This document shows positions 19,467 to 29,599 of a DNA stretch of 60,706 nucleotides, piece after piece. The stretch spans positions 1 to 60,706 of the forward strand of contig CANNKG010000007.1 of the NCBI GenBank assembly GCA_947505105.1. Direction: 5' to 3'. Source of the stretch: Methylococcaceae bacterium (GTDB lineage: Bacteria > Pseudomonadota > Gammaproteobacteria > Methylococcales > Methylomonadaceae). The notes under the pieces are model-generated. The model saw nothing but the letters and a program-made list of their open reading frames with translations, was not told where the DNA came from and ran no database searches. Positions within the stretch are counted from its first letter, which is position 1. Every line of letters begins with the position of its first letter. Position numbers and translations under genes: made by a program.

Positions 19467-20174
19467 ATGTTCAGTAATTGGTTAAAACAAGTGTTATTGC
19501 TGCTTGGTAAACAGCCATTTTTCTGGTTGATCTATGTAGTGCTTTTGTATCCGGTGTTGGCCATCGGGAGTCTTTCTCAGTTGTTGGGAATCATTCTGGC
19601 GGTTATCAGTTTATTTGTGGGTGTTGGACTCGGAGCATTTTGCGATCAACTAGAGCAATCTGGAAAAAACGTGACGCTAACGCAGATTATTAGACAATGT
19701 TTGCCCTTGTCCATTATTGCCGGTATTGCGTTGATGTTGTGCTGGTTTGTGTTTAGGGCTATTGCTGATCTTACTAACGGCCAGTTTCAACATATTGTCC
19801 AATTTTTTTGGCAGGGTGATCTCATCAAACCGGAGTTATGGGATAAACCGTGGCAAATTATCGTGGCGAGAGTGTATGAAGTTTCGATGGTCGCCCTGAT
19901 ATTTAGCGTTTTAATGATAACCACGTTTGCCAACTGGTTTAGTTTCCCATTAATGGTATTCAATAATTATCGTTGGAGCATCGCAAAAAATTCAGGAATT
20001 CAGTCGGCGCGAAAAAATCAAAAAGCGATGTCGAATTTGATGTTGTCTTTAGGTATCTCAACGGTATTGGGTTTAAGCTTGTTTCCCGTATTAACGCCGA
20101 TCTTCTATTTGTTGACCTCGCTGTTGATGTATGTTTCGTATCGTCAAATTTACGGTCGGCCATTTGAAGGCTAG
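19467..20174 (+). CDS. Multi-pass inner-membrane protein, unknown
   Basis: This 235-residue protein has about five hydrophobic segments (near residues 12-33, 35-55, 80-105, 135-160 and 185-220) and an amphipathic N-terminus (MFSNWLKQ). It resembles uncharacterised membrane proteins of the BPSS1780/DUF2189 sort in layout, but I cannot place it firmly. I chose the ATG at 19467 because GGAGAGA lies just upstream; the longer frame from 19434 begins with an unlikely MWCQLCPEREN. It is flanked by leftward genes on both sides and is probably transcribed alone. Confidence 0.75.
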   Translation: MFSNWLKQVLLLLGKQPFFWLIYVVLLYPVLAIGSLSQLLGIILAVISLFVGVGLGAFCDQLEQSGKNVTLTQIIRQCLPLSIIAGIALMLCWFVFRAIADLTNGQFQHIVQFFWQGDLIKPELWDKPWQIIVARVYEVSMVALIFSVLMITTFANWFSFPLMVFNNYRWSIAKNSGIQSARKNQKAMSNLMLSLGISTVLGLSLFPVLTPIFYLLTSLLMYVSYRQIYGRPFEG

Positions 20175-20286
20175 TCCTCAGTCAATCTTGCCATGTTAAG
20201 CCAACTACCGTGCTTAAACGTCTAGTAGGATTAAAGTCACCAAACATGAACTTATGAGACCCATGACTGCTGCCACTTACAAGGTA

Positions 20287-22485
20287 TCAATGCCATTCGC
20301 CCACCAGCACAAAAGGCCCCCAGTAGGCCGGATGATTTAAGGCATTATTTTGCATTAAGTGTTTTTGCGCATATTGCATGGCTTTTGCTTTAGTCATATT
20401 AGGCTGTTGATAGCGTAGGTAAAAATCGGAGAACAGTTGTTTAGCAGCTTCGTCGGCGACCGGCCATAGGGTGCCGATAGCGCTTTTGACGCCGGTTTGA
20501 ACCACGACGCCCGATAAGCCTAAGGGGGATCGATCATCGCCTTCGGCGGTTTGGCAGGCGCTGAGGGTGACGAGTTCAATCGGACGATCATGGAAGGCTT
20601 CGGTTTGGAAAATTTTGCTTAATTCATCCATGGTGATCAGATGATCGTAGGCCATGATAAAGCTCTTGTTAGGATCACCGGAAAAGAAGCCATGCGAGGC
20701 GATATGCACCGACGTATGTCCCTGGTGCACGGTGTCTTTGAACGGGTGCAATAAAAAATCAGCATTTTCAAGTACCGGGAGTGATGATAACGCTGAGAGT
20801 GATTTAAGCTCCTCGGTGACGCCGGGTAGAGCCAGTTCCTCTTTGAGGCGACTGACGCGTAAATTACGTTCAGTAGGATCGACCGCAGAAAACTCGGCAC
20901 TACGGAGCTTCGGTAAGGCGCGGCGTTGTAAGCCTCTATTTTCTTTGGTTTCGGAACCGAATAGGTTAATACCGCTGGCGATTAATTCTTCGACGACCGG
21001 GCCCGGTTGGCTCATGCCGGCCAGAACAATATCATCTCTGGAGTGATCGATACTGGGGGCGGCGAGCATCGATAATCCGGGCACGGTGACCAGTGCATAG
21101 TGTTCCACGAGGAATGATGTTCCGTCATGGAGTAATGCAATGGGTATTTTGCGTAAGGGGCCATCCGGAATATAGACCAGCGTGTCGATCTGTTGTGCTT
21201 CGAGTGCTGCTCTGACCGGTCTAATCAACCAGTCGTAAAGCGGGTGATGTTGAGTTAATTCGCCGACATTAGTAATTTCATCATTGAGTTGCTTGACCGC
21301 CGTATCAATTTCCCGCGCCGAGTGCTTGACTCGATAGCTGCTGAGTCCTTTGGGGGTGCGCAGGATCAGCGCCAGATGATCGTCGAATAAAATCGGATAG
21401 AGGATCGCGGTCTTGGCTTCCAATTCGCTCGTCAAGGCTTTTTGTTTCACCGCGCAGGCATCTTTGAAATAATCCTGCAATTCAACGGCTTTTAATTGCT
21501 CCCAGGTCTGAATAGCCTCATCGAGGATACTTTGAGAAGGTGCAGTGTCTTGCAGCAGCAAAGCAATAAAATTCAGATAAATGGGTGCAAAGGTCTTTTT
21601 GAACGACGATTCGCCATCTTGATAAAGGACTGGAATATCGGCGCGCAAACGTTGTAATTGTTGAACGGCACTACGATATTCGGCCAAAGCTTCCGGTTTC
21701 TTCGCCTGACGTTCGAGTAGGCGTGCGTGTTGCCAAGTCCATTGCAGGTGTTGATCTGGACTAGTGTCGGTCACCAGGGCCTGTTCGGTTAATTGCAGCG
21801 CCTCGGCAAAACGCTGTTGTCGCTCATACAGCGAACCGAGTAAACCAAGCGCTTCGGCTTTATGACGAGCATTTGTGCTGTGTTGAAGCACCGCTTGTAG
21901 GGATTGATAGGCGAGTTCAAATTGCTGTTGTTGACCGGCTTGAAATCCTAGCGCGAGTAAGAGCTTTTCTTTAATATCGCCTTCCGGCACCTCGGTTAGC
22001 TGCCGCTGAGCTTGTTGTAGAGTGTCGGATGCTGGGGTGAGTTTAGCTAAATTGAGCAGTGCCGATGCAGCTAGCGCATGATCATGAGCGAGTTCGGCAT
22101 TGTTTAAAGCTTCACGATAACGGATTTGAGCCTGTGCTTGATTGCCGTGAGCGACTTGCACATGACCCAGACGCAAGGCTATTTCACCGAGAATAGCTTT
22201 GGGGGCATTTGATTTGGCCTCAGGATAAATTTTAGTCAGCTCGGTTTCGGCGGCCTCAATTTTCCCGGCGCGAATTAGGGCATCGGCGAGAGCTATTGAC
22301 GCCAGCCAGCGGCTTTCGGCGTCTGAGCTTTGTTGCTTAGCCTGTTGTAATAAACTGATGGATTGATTGATGTGACCGGCTGCTATGGCCTGCTCGCCTT
22401 GGTCGAGCAGGCTGGTTTCACTATTGGCTGAGACAGTGCTTGCCAGCAGCGACAGACTTAAGAATATCAGTAGAATTTTAGGCAT
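20287..22485 (-). CDS. Exported TPR-CHAT protein
   Basis: The 732-residue product has a signal peptide (ILLIFLSLSLLASTVSA), a long TPR region (about residues 30-330), then a C-terminal CHAT (caspase-like) domain. The catalytic His is in VHIASHGFFSGD and the Cys in VTLSACQTAEGDD, both in their standard contexts. I prefer the ATG at 22485, which places the signal peptide at the N-terminus; a GTG at 22500 would add five residues. It directly follows the TpsB gene and forms the third gene of the tpsA-tpsB unit. TPR-CHAT proteins beside two-partner secretion genes also occur in cyanobacteria and sulfur bacteria. It may process the secreted TpsA. Confidence 0.9.
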   Translation of the reverse strand: MPKILLIFLSLSLLASTVSANSETSLLDQGEQAIAAGHINQSISLLQQAKQQSSDAESRWLASIALADALIRAGKIEAAETELTKIYPEAKSNAPKAILGEIALRLGHVQVAHGNQAQAQIRYREALNNAELAHDHALAASALLNLAKLTPASDTLQQAQRQLTEVPEGDIKEKLLLALGFQAGQQQQFELAYQSLQAVLQHSTNARHKAEALGLLGSLYERQQRFAEALQLTEQALVTDTSPDQHLQWTWQHARLLERQAKKPEALAEYRSAVQQLQRLRADIPVLYQDGESSFKKTFAPIYLNFIALLLQDTAPSQSILDEAIQTWEQLKAVELQDYFKDACAVKQKALTSELEAKTAILYPILFDDHLALILRTPKGLSSYRVKHSAREIDTAVKQLNDEITNVGELTQHHPLYDWLIRPVRAALEAQQIDTLVYIPDGPLRKIPIALLHDGTSFLVEHYALVTVPGLSMLAAPSIDHSRDDIVLAGMSQPGPVVEELIASGINLFGSETKENRGLQRRALPKLRSAEFSAVDPTERNLRVSRLKEELALPGVTEELKSLSALSSLPVLENADFLLHPFKDTVHQGHTSVHIASHGFFSGDPNKSFIMAYDHLITMDELSKIFQTEAFHDRPIELVTLSACQTAEGDDRSPLGLSGVVVQTGVKSAIGTLWPVADEAAKQLFSDFYLRYQQPNMTKAKAMQYAQKHLMQNNALNHPAYWGPFVLVGEWH

Positions 22486-22500
22486 AACGCATGATCTCAC

Positions 22501-24213
22501 TTACAGTAACCGGGCATGGAGCCGGAAATAGATACCTTGATCCTGAATATCATTGTCGATATTGCTAAGTGGCGGGTGATGGCTCAAGGCTCTCGCCCAG
22601 TAAAAATCGGCATCGAATTGTTCCCACGACCATTGCAAGCCCATACCAATCCCCATTAAGGTTTGATACACATCGTCTACCTTGGAGCCGTTGGCGTCGA
22701 GATTCCACGCGCCGCCAAGATCGTAAAACGGCACCAGATTGAGCTTGTGACCGTTGGCTTCATTGGGCAGGATTAAGGGATAACGCAGTTCAAAACCAAG
22801 CGCATACCCTTCGTCACGCACCATTTCATTTTGCCGGTAACCTCGAATGGTATAAACGCCGCCAAGCGCAAAGCGTTCCAGCGGCAAGAGATTGCGTGAG
22901 GCCAGTTGCACATCGCCGCGGAAGAAAAACTGGGTGCCGCGTTGATCAAGATTATGCACATATCTGAGTTGACCGAGCCAGCTGAAATAATGACTGTCGG
23001 GTTTATTATCCGAATGGGTGGTCGCATCGAAAGCGTCGATGCCGATGTTGAAACTTGAGCGAAACGACAGCACGCGATCAACATCCCGATCCAGATAATT
23101 TTGAATCAGACGCACGACCGAGACGGTTGCTTTGCCATTGTCTTCATTGCCGAAGGCTGCCGGAAACGCCGAGTTTTGCAGGAGGGTGTGGGTTTGGCGA
23201 TAGGCAAACTGACTTTCGACCGAAAAAATGCGGTTAATAGTGTGATACAGCGGGTGACTGACGCCGATATTCACATCCATAAAATTATTTTGAATATCGA
23301 GCGATTTCAAGTGCGATTCGATAACATTGGCCTCGCTGCCTTGAAAGCCAAGATTCAGCCGAGTATCGTAGGCATTAAGTGGCATCGAGAAATAGCTGCT
23401 AATTCCTTTGGTGCCGCCGCTGCCGTTTAGATTGAGGCGTAAAAAATCGCCCCAGCCGGTCAGATTGCGCACGGTGCCGTCCAGATGGCCTGTGTAGGAA
23501 CCTACGGTCGGTGGTGTGTAATTGTCCATACCTAAATGCAGTTCATAAGGCTTGGCGCGTTTGACCGATAAATCGAGGATGGCATCGCCCGGATTCGCGC
23601 CGGGGCGCAACGCACCATTAACGCGTTCGATTAAGGGGTCGGTCAGCAGGAGTTGAAAGCGCTCTTGTAATTCGGTGCGTTCCAATGGGCCGTCGTCAGG
23701 TTGGAGGCGTTTACGCAGATAATCCTCGTGTAAGCGCTCGGCGCCTTCAATATTGATCTGGGTCAAGTGTCCCTCATAGACCTGATAATGCACGATACCC
23801 TGTTTGATCTGCTGGCTTGGCAGTATAACGCTGGGGTATAGAAACCCCAGGGTTTTGCATTTCTGGAGCAATTCTAAGCGGAGCGTATCGAGATCGAGGC
23901 GACTGACCGATTTGCCGAGCAATGGTGCGACGATGGGTTGAAGTTCTTGGATGGTTTCAGGCAATGCTTGGTCAAAAATGACCTCTTTAAGAATAAACTT
24001 GAGCGTGTCGTCGGCGCGGGCGAGGGATGGCGTTTCTGTTGGTGGCTGCAGGGTTGAGGGTGGCGTTTTGGGCAGCACTTGTGGCAACGGCGGCAATTGA
24101 TAATCCGGACGGCTCGGGGTTAGGGCGCCGGGTTCTAAGGCAAGGCCGGAAACGCTATAGCCGATTAGCATACTGGCCAGCGAGTACGATATAAACTTGG
24201 GTGAAATACTCAT
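22501..24213 (-). CDS. TpsB outer-membrane transporter (ShlB/FhaC family)
   Basis: This 570-residue protein is the pore partner of a two-partner (type Vb) secretion system. It has a signal peptide, a Pro-rich segment (LPPLPQVLPKTPPS), POTRA domains (about residues 70-220) and a 16-strand barrel typical of ShlB/FhaC. The barrel carries FALGGVYTIRGYRQNE, corresponding to the conserved VRGY/L6-loop motif of the Omp85 superfamily. Its start overlaps the stop of the TpsA gene as ATGA, so the two are translationally coupled. The TPR-CHAT gene follows at once. Confidence 0.94.
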   Translation of the reverse strand: MSISPKFISYSLASMLIGYSVSGLALEPGALTPSRPDYQLPPLPQVLPKTPPSTLQPPTETPSLARADDTLKFILKEVIFDQALPETIQELQPIVAPLLGKSVSRLDLDTLRLELLQKCKTLGFLYPSVILPSQQIKQGIVHYQVYEGHLTQINIEGAERLHEDYLRKRLQPDDGPLERTELQERFQLLLTDPLIERVNGALRPGANPGDAILDLSVKRAKPYELHLGMDNYTPPTVGSYTGHLDGTVRNLTGWGDFLRLNLNGSGGTKGISSYFSMPLNAYDTRLNLGFQGSEANVIESHLKSLDIQNNFMDVNIGVSHPLYHTINRIFSVESQFAYRQTHTLLQNSAFPAAFGNEDNGKATVSVVRLIQNYLDRDVDRVLSFRSSFNIGIDAFDATTHSDNKPDSHYFSWLGQLRYVHNLDQRGTQFFFRGDVQLASRNLLPLERFALGGVYTIRGYRQNEMVRDEGYALGFELRYPLILPNEANGHKLNLVPFYDLGGAWNLDANGSKVDDVYQTLMGIGMGLQWSWEQFDADFYWARALSHHPPLSNIDNDIQDQGIYFRLHARLL

Positions 24214-26291
24214 GGGCGTGCCTGCTTAGCGCAATGTGGAGCCAGAGGGGCAGGGGTGTTGGTGGATTGACTTTCGGGGATGTTATTCGGGCGCTTGATT
24301 TTTAGGTGGCGTTGCAAGGGCAGGCTCACCGGATCGCCGGCATTGGGCGGCAATCCGCCATCGCCGCTCTGAATTAACGAACTGGCTTCCTGATCACGGT
24401 TGACGCTACACGGGTCATCTGCAATCGGTCGATTGTTGACCACATCGGCGTCGATTTTCGCCAATTGTCCGGCAATATTCAGTTCAACCCGGCTGACATT
24501 CGGTTGGCCGCTTTCACCTTGCGGGGCGGCCGCTTGGATCACGTTCAAAGTTGGATTGGCGTAGGTATCTAGGCGGACATCACCGCCAACGATTAATTGC
24601 TCCTGAGACAATAGCGTGCGTTCGGCGTTGACGTTGATCTTACCGCCGTTACCCCCTTGCGAGACAGAATTTGCTTGAATATAGCCACCGTTCATAACTA
24701 GATTGCCGGCCTTGACCTCAATATTACCGCCATCTCCCTGCCGGCCTAAATTAGAAGTTCCAATGGGGCTTTGATACAGAATGATATTGCCCGGCGGGGT
24801 TGCTGGATCGGCTTGGCTATTGATAGCAATGGTGCCGGGGCGACCGCTGGTGTTTTTGCTTGTGACTGATAAGACGTAACTTTGGTTTAAATCGATGTTC
24901 GGACTATTGATTCGAATATAACCCGCATCGCCTTGACTGCCAAGATTTGCTGAGCTTTGAATAAATGAACCCTGTGCGAGCGATAAATCATGGCTATTGA
25001 TCGAAATGGTTCCCGAATTACCGCTACCGAAAGTATCGGTAGTGATGCTCGATTGTTGAGTGAGGGTGATGATCGGGCTAGATAATTGGATAGCGCCCGA
25101 TGAACCAGAACCTAAAGTTCTAGCGCTAATTGTTGATCGAGCTTCGAGATATAACTGGCCGGACAAGTTTATAGAAATCGAACCACCATTTCCGTAGTTC
25201 TGATTATCGTAATTAATAGGTCTGAATGAATCGGAACTTATGTTCGATCCACTGCCTTTAATCTCATTAAAGCTGTTTAACCATAAGTTCCTTCCGGTGA
25301 TGGTGATATCTCCCGCGTCTTGGCTGCCAAAAGTTGACGTTTCAATTCGGGAATATTGCAACTCAATATCTCCTCCCTTGAGTTCGATTGATCCACCCGG
25401 AAATTTCGAGAGATTCCTTGCGAGAGAGCTCACAAGGGCATTCTGTAGGTTAATCTGTTCTGCAACCAGCTGAATTTTGCCGGTATTGATCTTTGGAGTG
25501 ATTGCGTTAGCAATGGGAGGAGCATTAACCGAAAGACTCGGAGAAGCCAGGGACGCTGTTTTACTAAGTTCATGCGCAATCGTAATCTGCCCTTGCTGGC
25601 CGCTGATTGGCGTTAAGCCTTGTTCGTCCATTCGCCATTTTCCGCCACTGCCGCGATTGCTACCGAGCAGAATCGTACCTCCGGGCGCGATAAGATGGGC
25701 ATCCTGCATTTTGATATCTCCGCCCACTAAACTAAGATCTTGATTTTCTTTAACGACTAAATTCGCTTGGTCAAGCGTAATGGTGGCCTGAGTGTTTTGG
25801 TTAAATTGATAATCAATCGGCTCGGCAATGCTGAGGGTTGAAGATTGCGTTGGATCGGCGGCAAAATGGCCGCCATCCTTGAAATTAAGATCGGTTGCAG
25901 TCGTTAAATGAAAAGCGCCGGGGAGATTCAGCGTGGCGTTTTTTCCGATCATCCAGCCGGCCGGATTGATGAGCCACAAATTGGCGTAGCCTTGGCTACT
26001 GATTTGGCCATCGATATAAGATGAAGTCCCGCCGGTCACGCGCGCGAAGATATTGTTGATATCGGTGGCGACTTGAAAATTGGCGGATTCGCGGGTCAGG
26101 ATATTGAACTGCGCAAAACTGTGAAATACGTTGCCGCCTTGGGTTTGTCCAAGGCTCTGCCCAATCGCATAATTCGGCCCCGGCAACGACTGAGCAGCGC
26201 CGCCTAGCGAACCATCGGTAATCACTTCCGCCGCAATTTCCGCGCTATGGCTTAAAATCAGCGCAAGTACCCCATACCACGTTAATTTCAT
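24210..26291 (-). CDS. TpsA: filamentous-haemagglutinin-type secreted protein
   Basis: The 693-residue exoprotein has a signal peptide, a TPS secretion domain in the first 150 residues (INPAGWMIGKNATLNLPG matches the NPNGI-type motif), then a beta-helix region rich in Gly, Ser and Asn (about 170-590). The C-terminus holds one Cys and the ASSLIQSGDGGLPP motif, typical of short TpsA proteins of cyanobacteria and some gammaproteobacteria. It is much shorter than adhesins of pathogens. The ATG follows GAGGT. It heads the tpsA-tpsB-CHAT unit. The likely role is surface adhesion or cell contact, by family. Confidence 0.92.
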   Translation of the reverse strand: MKLTWYGVLALILSHSAEIAAEVITDGSLGGAAQSLPGPNYAIGQSLGQTQGGNVFHSFAQFNILTRESANFQVATDINNIFARVTGGTSSYIDGQISSQGYANLWLINPAGWMIGKNATLNLPGAFHLTTATDLNFKDGGHFAADPTQSSTLSIAEPIDYQFNQNTQATITLDQANLVVKENQDLSLVGGDIKMQDAHLIAPGGTILLGSNRGSGGKWRMDEQGLTPISGQQGQITIAHELSKTASLASPSLSVNAPPIANAITPKINTGKIQLVAEQINLQNALVSSLARNLSKFPGGSIELKGGDIELQYSRIETSTFGSQDAGDITITGRNLWLNSFNEIKGSGSNISSDSFRPINYDNQNYGNGGSISINLSGQLYLEARSTISARTLGSGSSGAIQLSSPIITLTQQSSITTDTFGSGNSGTISINSHDLSLAQGSFIQSSANLGSQGDAGYIRINSPNIDLNQSYVLSVTSKNTSGRPGTIAINSQADPATPPGNIILYQSPIGTSNLGRQGDGGNIEVKAGNLVMNGGYIQANSVSQGGNGGKINVNAERTLLSQEQLIVGGDVRLDTYANPTLNVIQAAAPQGESGQPNVSRVELNIAGQLAKIDADVVNNRPIADDPCSVNRDQEASSLIQSGDGGLPPNAGDPVSLPLQRHLKIKRPNNIPESQSTNTPAPLAPHCAKQARP

Positions 26292-26872
26292 ATCAATACC
26301 TCGCTTAATGCGAATTTTTTAGCAACAGCATAGTGCTTAATGTAAAGATAATATACAAAATTATTTTAATAATGTTTCATATTTATGGTTTGGTTTTGGA
26401 AATATTGATTAAACCGCGTGAGGCCTTGCGTAACAGAGGTTCGAGCGAATAATGTCGAAGCAAAATTGCCGGATAGAACTTGCGAATTCTAAGATTGGTA
26501 TTTGGGCTACTGTGCTAGATTTCGCAAGTTCCATCTGGCTACTTTGCAAGAAGGGATGAAATAAGGGAGTTAGAATAGGTGGTCGTATTGCTTTACCAAT
26601 CCGAAACAGCTAACACTTAATGTGTGTGTTCACCCAGACGGTGAGACCTTAAAATCCCGTTCAACCCTTCGATAAACTCAGGGCGAACGGAATTTTAAGG
26701 TCTCAACTGCTCTTTTAGGTTTAAATAATGTCAGTGAAATGTGTTGGAGTAAGGTAACGAACTTCTAGTAAATAATCGATTTTGAACTAGACTTTTACGC
26801 TTGAATTATGTGAAAGCATGGTCTACTCGGCGTTGTCTGGAGAGTCTGCCAATACAATTTATAGGGGAAGGT
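26292..26872. other. Intergenic region between divergent tpsA and chemoreceptor genes
   Basis: This 581-nt region should carry promoters for both divergent units. It contains an AT-rich stretch next to tpsA (26330-26400) and the palindromic repeat at 26641-26706. I see no gene or RNA in it. The in-frame extension of the chemoreceptor to 26801 is rejected because the ATG at 26873 has a far better ribosome site. Confidence 0.5.
26641..26706. repeat. Long imperfect palindromic repeat (MITE/REP-like)
   Basis: The outer arms, gtgagaccttaaaatc (26641-26656) and its near-complement gaattttaaggtctcaac on the right, pair with one or two mismatches. The inner part, from CCGTTC to GAACGG, encloses CCCTTCGATAAACTCAGGG. 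That inner block resembles a dispersed intergenic repeat known from many proteobacteria. It lies between tpsA and the chemoreceptor gene. Confidence 0.7.
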
Positions 26873-29224
26873 ATGTTAGAACGTTTGAATTTGAAAATGC
26901 GCTTTGCAATTATTGTAATAGCATTAATGATGGGCTTTTCACTGTTTGGAATTTGGACGTTTTACGCCATGAAAACCTTAAACGTAAATGGCCCTGTGTA
27001 TCAACGAATCGTCCAAGGTAAAGATTTGATAGCAGATATTTTGCCGCCACCTGAATACATCATTGAATCCTATTTGGTTGCCTTGCAACTATCGGTTAGC
27101 AATGAAAGCGCAGAAAAAAACGCACTCATAAACCGTTTTCAAACCTTGGAAACCGAGTATCAAGCACGCCATTCATTTTGGCAGCAGCAAGCCCTAGAGC
27201 CGGAATTGTCTAAGCCATTATTGGAAGATTCCTACAATGCCGCGCAAGTCTTTTATCAAGAGGCTATGCAACATTTTATTCCCAGTGTTCAAAGTAATGC
27301 CACTGATGCTATACGTACTAGTTTGATGAAAATGCGCGAAGCTTACGAAGCGCATCGAGCCGCGGTTGATGGGGTAGTTAAGCTCTCTACCGAACGTAAT
27401 AAAGCAGACGAACTGATGGCTGCAAATAAAATTCATGATAATGCCTTAGGCTTAACGATGGTATTTGTTTTGAGTCTAGTGCTGGCGCTTGTTTTAACTT
27501 GGTTGATCAGTAAAAGTATTATCAAGCAATTGGGTGGAGAACCGGGATACGCCTCCGACATAGCGTCAAAGATTGCCAATGGTCAATTGAATAATCAGAT
27601 TGTCTTGGAGAAAAATGACCAAACAAGCCTATTAGCTAATATGGCAAATATGCAACTGCAATTACGTGAACGCATCGAACAAGAAGCGCGCGAAAAAGCC
27701 AATGCTTTACGTATCCAGTTAGCGCTCGATAAAGCGAACTCTAAGGTAATGATGGCCGATGAAAACTACAACATTATCTATGTGAATGATGCGCTTACCG
27801 ATATGTTCCACAAGGCCGAAAGTGATTTGCGTACAGAAATGCCGAATTTTGCCGCAGATAAACTGCTGGGCAGCAGCATTGATTTATTCCACAAAAAACC
27901 GAGTCATCAACGGGATATCTTAGACAAAATGCGTAGTACGATTAAGGCGAATTTTGTGGTGGGCGGGCGTCACATGGATTTTGTTGCTAATCCGGTGATC
28001 GATGAAAAGGGGATGCGGGTCGGTACCGTAGTCGAATGGCAGGATCGCACCCTTGAGATTCACATAGAAGATGAAATAAAAGCGATTGTGGATGCAGTTA
28101 AACGTGGGGAATTAGACAGTCGTTTAAATACGGAAGGTAAAAGCGGATTTTTACAAACGCTAAGTATTAATATCAACGAACTAACCTCGGTCATTGAAAA
28201 TGTCTTTTACGATATCGCCAACATTATGCAAAATATGGCAGCTGGTGATCTTAGTAAGCAAATGAACAATGACCATACTGGTGTCTACGCCAGTTGTAAG
28301 AATGACATTAATTCTACCCTGGAAAAGTTGCGCGAAGTTTTTACTCAAATACAAGATTCGTCAAACTTTATTAGTCATTCCTCGGATGAAATTGCCAGCG
28401 GCAATAATAATCTCTCGCAACGCGCAGAACAACAAGCCTCTAGCTTACAGGAAACTGCTTCTAGCATGGAAGAGCTGACCAGTACGATTAAAAATAATGC
28501 TGAAAGTGCTAAACAAGCGAATCAAGTGGCACTAGATGCGAGAAATTTAGCCGAAAAGGGGGGGGTGGTTGTTGAGTCAGCCATTCATGCCATGCAGGAG
28601 ATTAACGAAAGCAGTAATAAAATTGCCGCAATCATTGGGGTGATCGATGAAATTGCGTTTCAAACCAACTTGCTAGCACTCAATGCGTCAGTTGAGGCCG
28701 CCCGCGCTGGAGATAATGGGCGTGGATTTTCAGTTGTGGCAACTGAGGTCAGAAATCTGGCGCAGCGAAGCGCTAAAGCGGCGCGTGAAAGCAAAGAACT
28801 TATTAACAACAGTATCCAGAAGGTGCGTAACGGTAGTGAATTTGTGAATGATACGGGCAAGTCTTTACACGACATTGTTGAAGGTGTAAAACAAGTCAGC
28901 GGCATTATTGCAAATATTGCTTCCGCCACTGAGCAGCAATATGCGGGGGTTGAACAAGTCAATCATGCAGTTGCTCAAATGGATCATATCACGCAACAAA
29001 ACGCCGCTTTGGCCGAGGAGGCGGCGGCTGCCAGTGTCTCGATGAATGAGCAAACCATGCATATGACTAATTTACTAAGCTTTTTTAAATTGAATCTAAG
29101 CAACGCAAACTCCACCGGCTTGAAAAATAATATCAAGCGAACCAAAGTTCCGACTTTAGCAAAAGTTGAAAAACCTAACGCCTTAAGTACAGGCCATGAT
29201 GATTCAGAATGGGATGAATTTTAG
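26873..29224 (+). CDS. Methyl-accepting chemotaxis protein with PAS domain and CheR tether
   Basis: The 783-residue chemoreceptor has an N-terminal membrane segment, a helical periplasmic domain (about residues 35-190), a second membrane segment (about 195-220), a HAMP-like linker, a PAS-like domain (VMMADENYNIIYVNDALTDM, about 285-400), then the signalling domain. The hairpin tip reads EIAFQTNLLALNASVEAARAG, intact apart from the common Ala-to-Ser change. The C-terminus ends SEWDEF, an xWxxF pentapeptide that tethers CheR/CheB in known receptors. The ATG at 26873 follows GGGGAAGG; an extension to 26801 has no such site. The ligand is unknown. Confidence 0.94.
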   Translation: MLERLNLKMRFAIIVIALMMGFSLFGIWTFYAMKTLNVNGPVYQRIVQGKDLIADILPPPEYIIESYLVALQLSVSNESAEKNALINRFQTLETEYQARHSFWQQQALEPELSKPLLEDSYNAAQVFYQEAMQHFIPSVQSNATDAIRTSLMKMREAYEAHRAAVDGVVKLSTERNKADELMAANKIHDNALGLTMVFVLSLVLALVLTWLISKSIIKQLGGEPGYASDIASKIANGQLNNQIVLEKNDQTSLLANMANMQLQLRERIEQEAREKANALRIQLALDKANSKVMMADENYNIIYVNDALTDMFHKAESDLRTEMPNFAADKLLGSSIDLFHKKPSHQRDILDKMRSTIKANFVVGGRHMDFVANPVIDEKGMRVGTVVEWQDRTLEIHIEDEIKAIVDAVKRGELDSRLNTEGKSGFLQTLSININELTSVIENVFYDIANIMQNMAAGDLSKQMNNDHTGVYASCKNDINSTLEKLREVFTQIQDSSNFISHSSDEIASGNNNLSQRAEQQASSLQETASSMEELTSTIKNNAESAKQANQVALDARNLAEKGGVVVESAIHAMQEINESSNKIAAIIGVIDEIAFQTNLLALNASVEAARAGDNGRGFSVVATEVRNLAQRSAKAARESKELINNSIQKVRNGSEFVNDTGKSLHDIVEGVKQVSGIIANIASATEQQYAGVEQVNHAVAQMDHITQQNAALAEEAAAASVSMNEQTMHMTNLLSFFKLNLSNANSTGLKNNIKRTKVPTLAKVEKPNALSTGHDDSEWDEF

Positions 29225-29599
29225 CTATTCTGGAATATTTATCTAGAACTTGCAGGTTTTTATAGACTGGCTAATCTAGCTTAACAAATTGATTAGTGAA
29301 GATATTTATGATTTTTCTGGGGAAAGGGGGGTCCTCCAATTTTTTGGAAATGCAAAATGGCTAATTCCTCATTTGAAATTTCACCATGGTTTATAAAAGC
29401 TGTTTTGCAGGGTTTTGTGTAAGCTCAGATTTCTACTGAAGTTAAGATTTGCTAAATTAACGATGGAACATGTTGATTTTTTGATAAGTACCCAGCAGAT
29501 TTTGATATTAATTGGTCAATCTGAGATTGGCTATATTGCAATATGTTTAATGAATGCTATGTTTATTTCATTCACTAAATAAACTCGAAGAGGTCAGTT
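29225..29599. other. Intergenic stretch without recognisable gene
   Basis: The 375-nt region is AT-rich and multiply stopped in all frames. A short G-run and small palindrome near 29325-29345 are the only notable structures. A 22-codon reading frame near 29358 has no convincing ribosome site. I see no RNA gene or repeat. Confidence 0.5.

Noticed and set aside
20287-22485. TPR-CHAT protein as a CRISPR-associated (Csx29-like) effector
   Set aside because: It has a signal peptide, no cas gene is near, and it is coupled to tpsA-tpsB.
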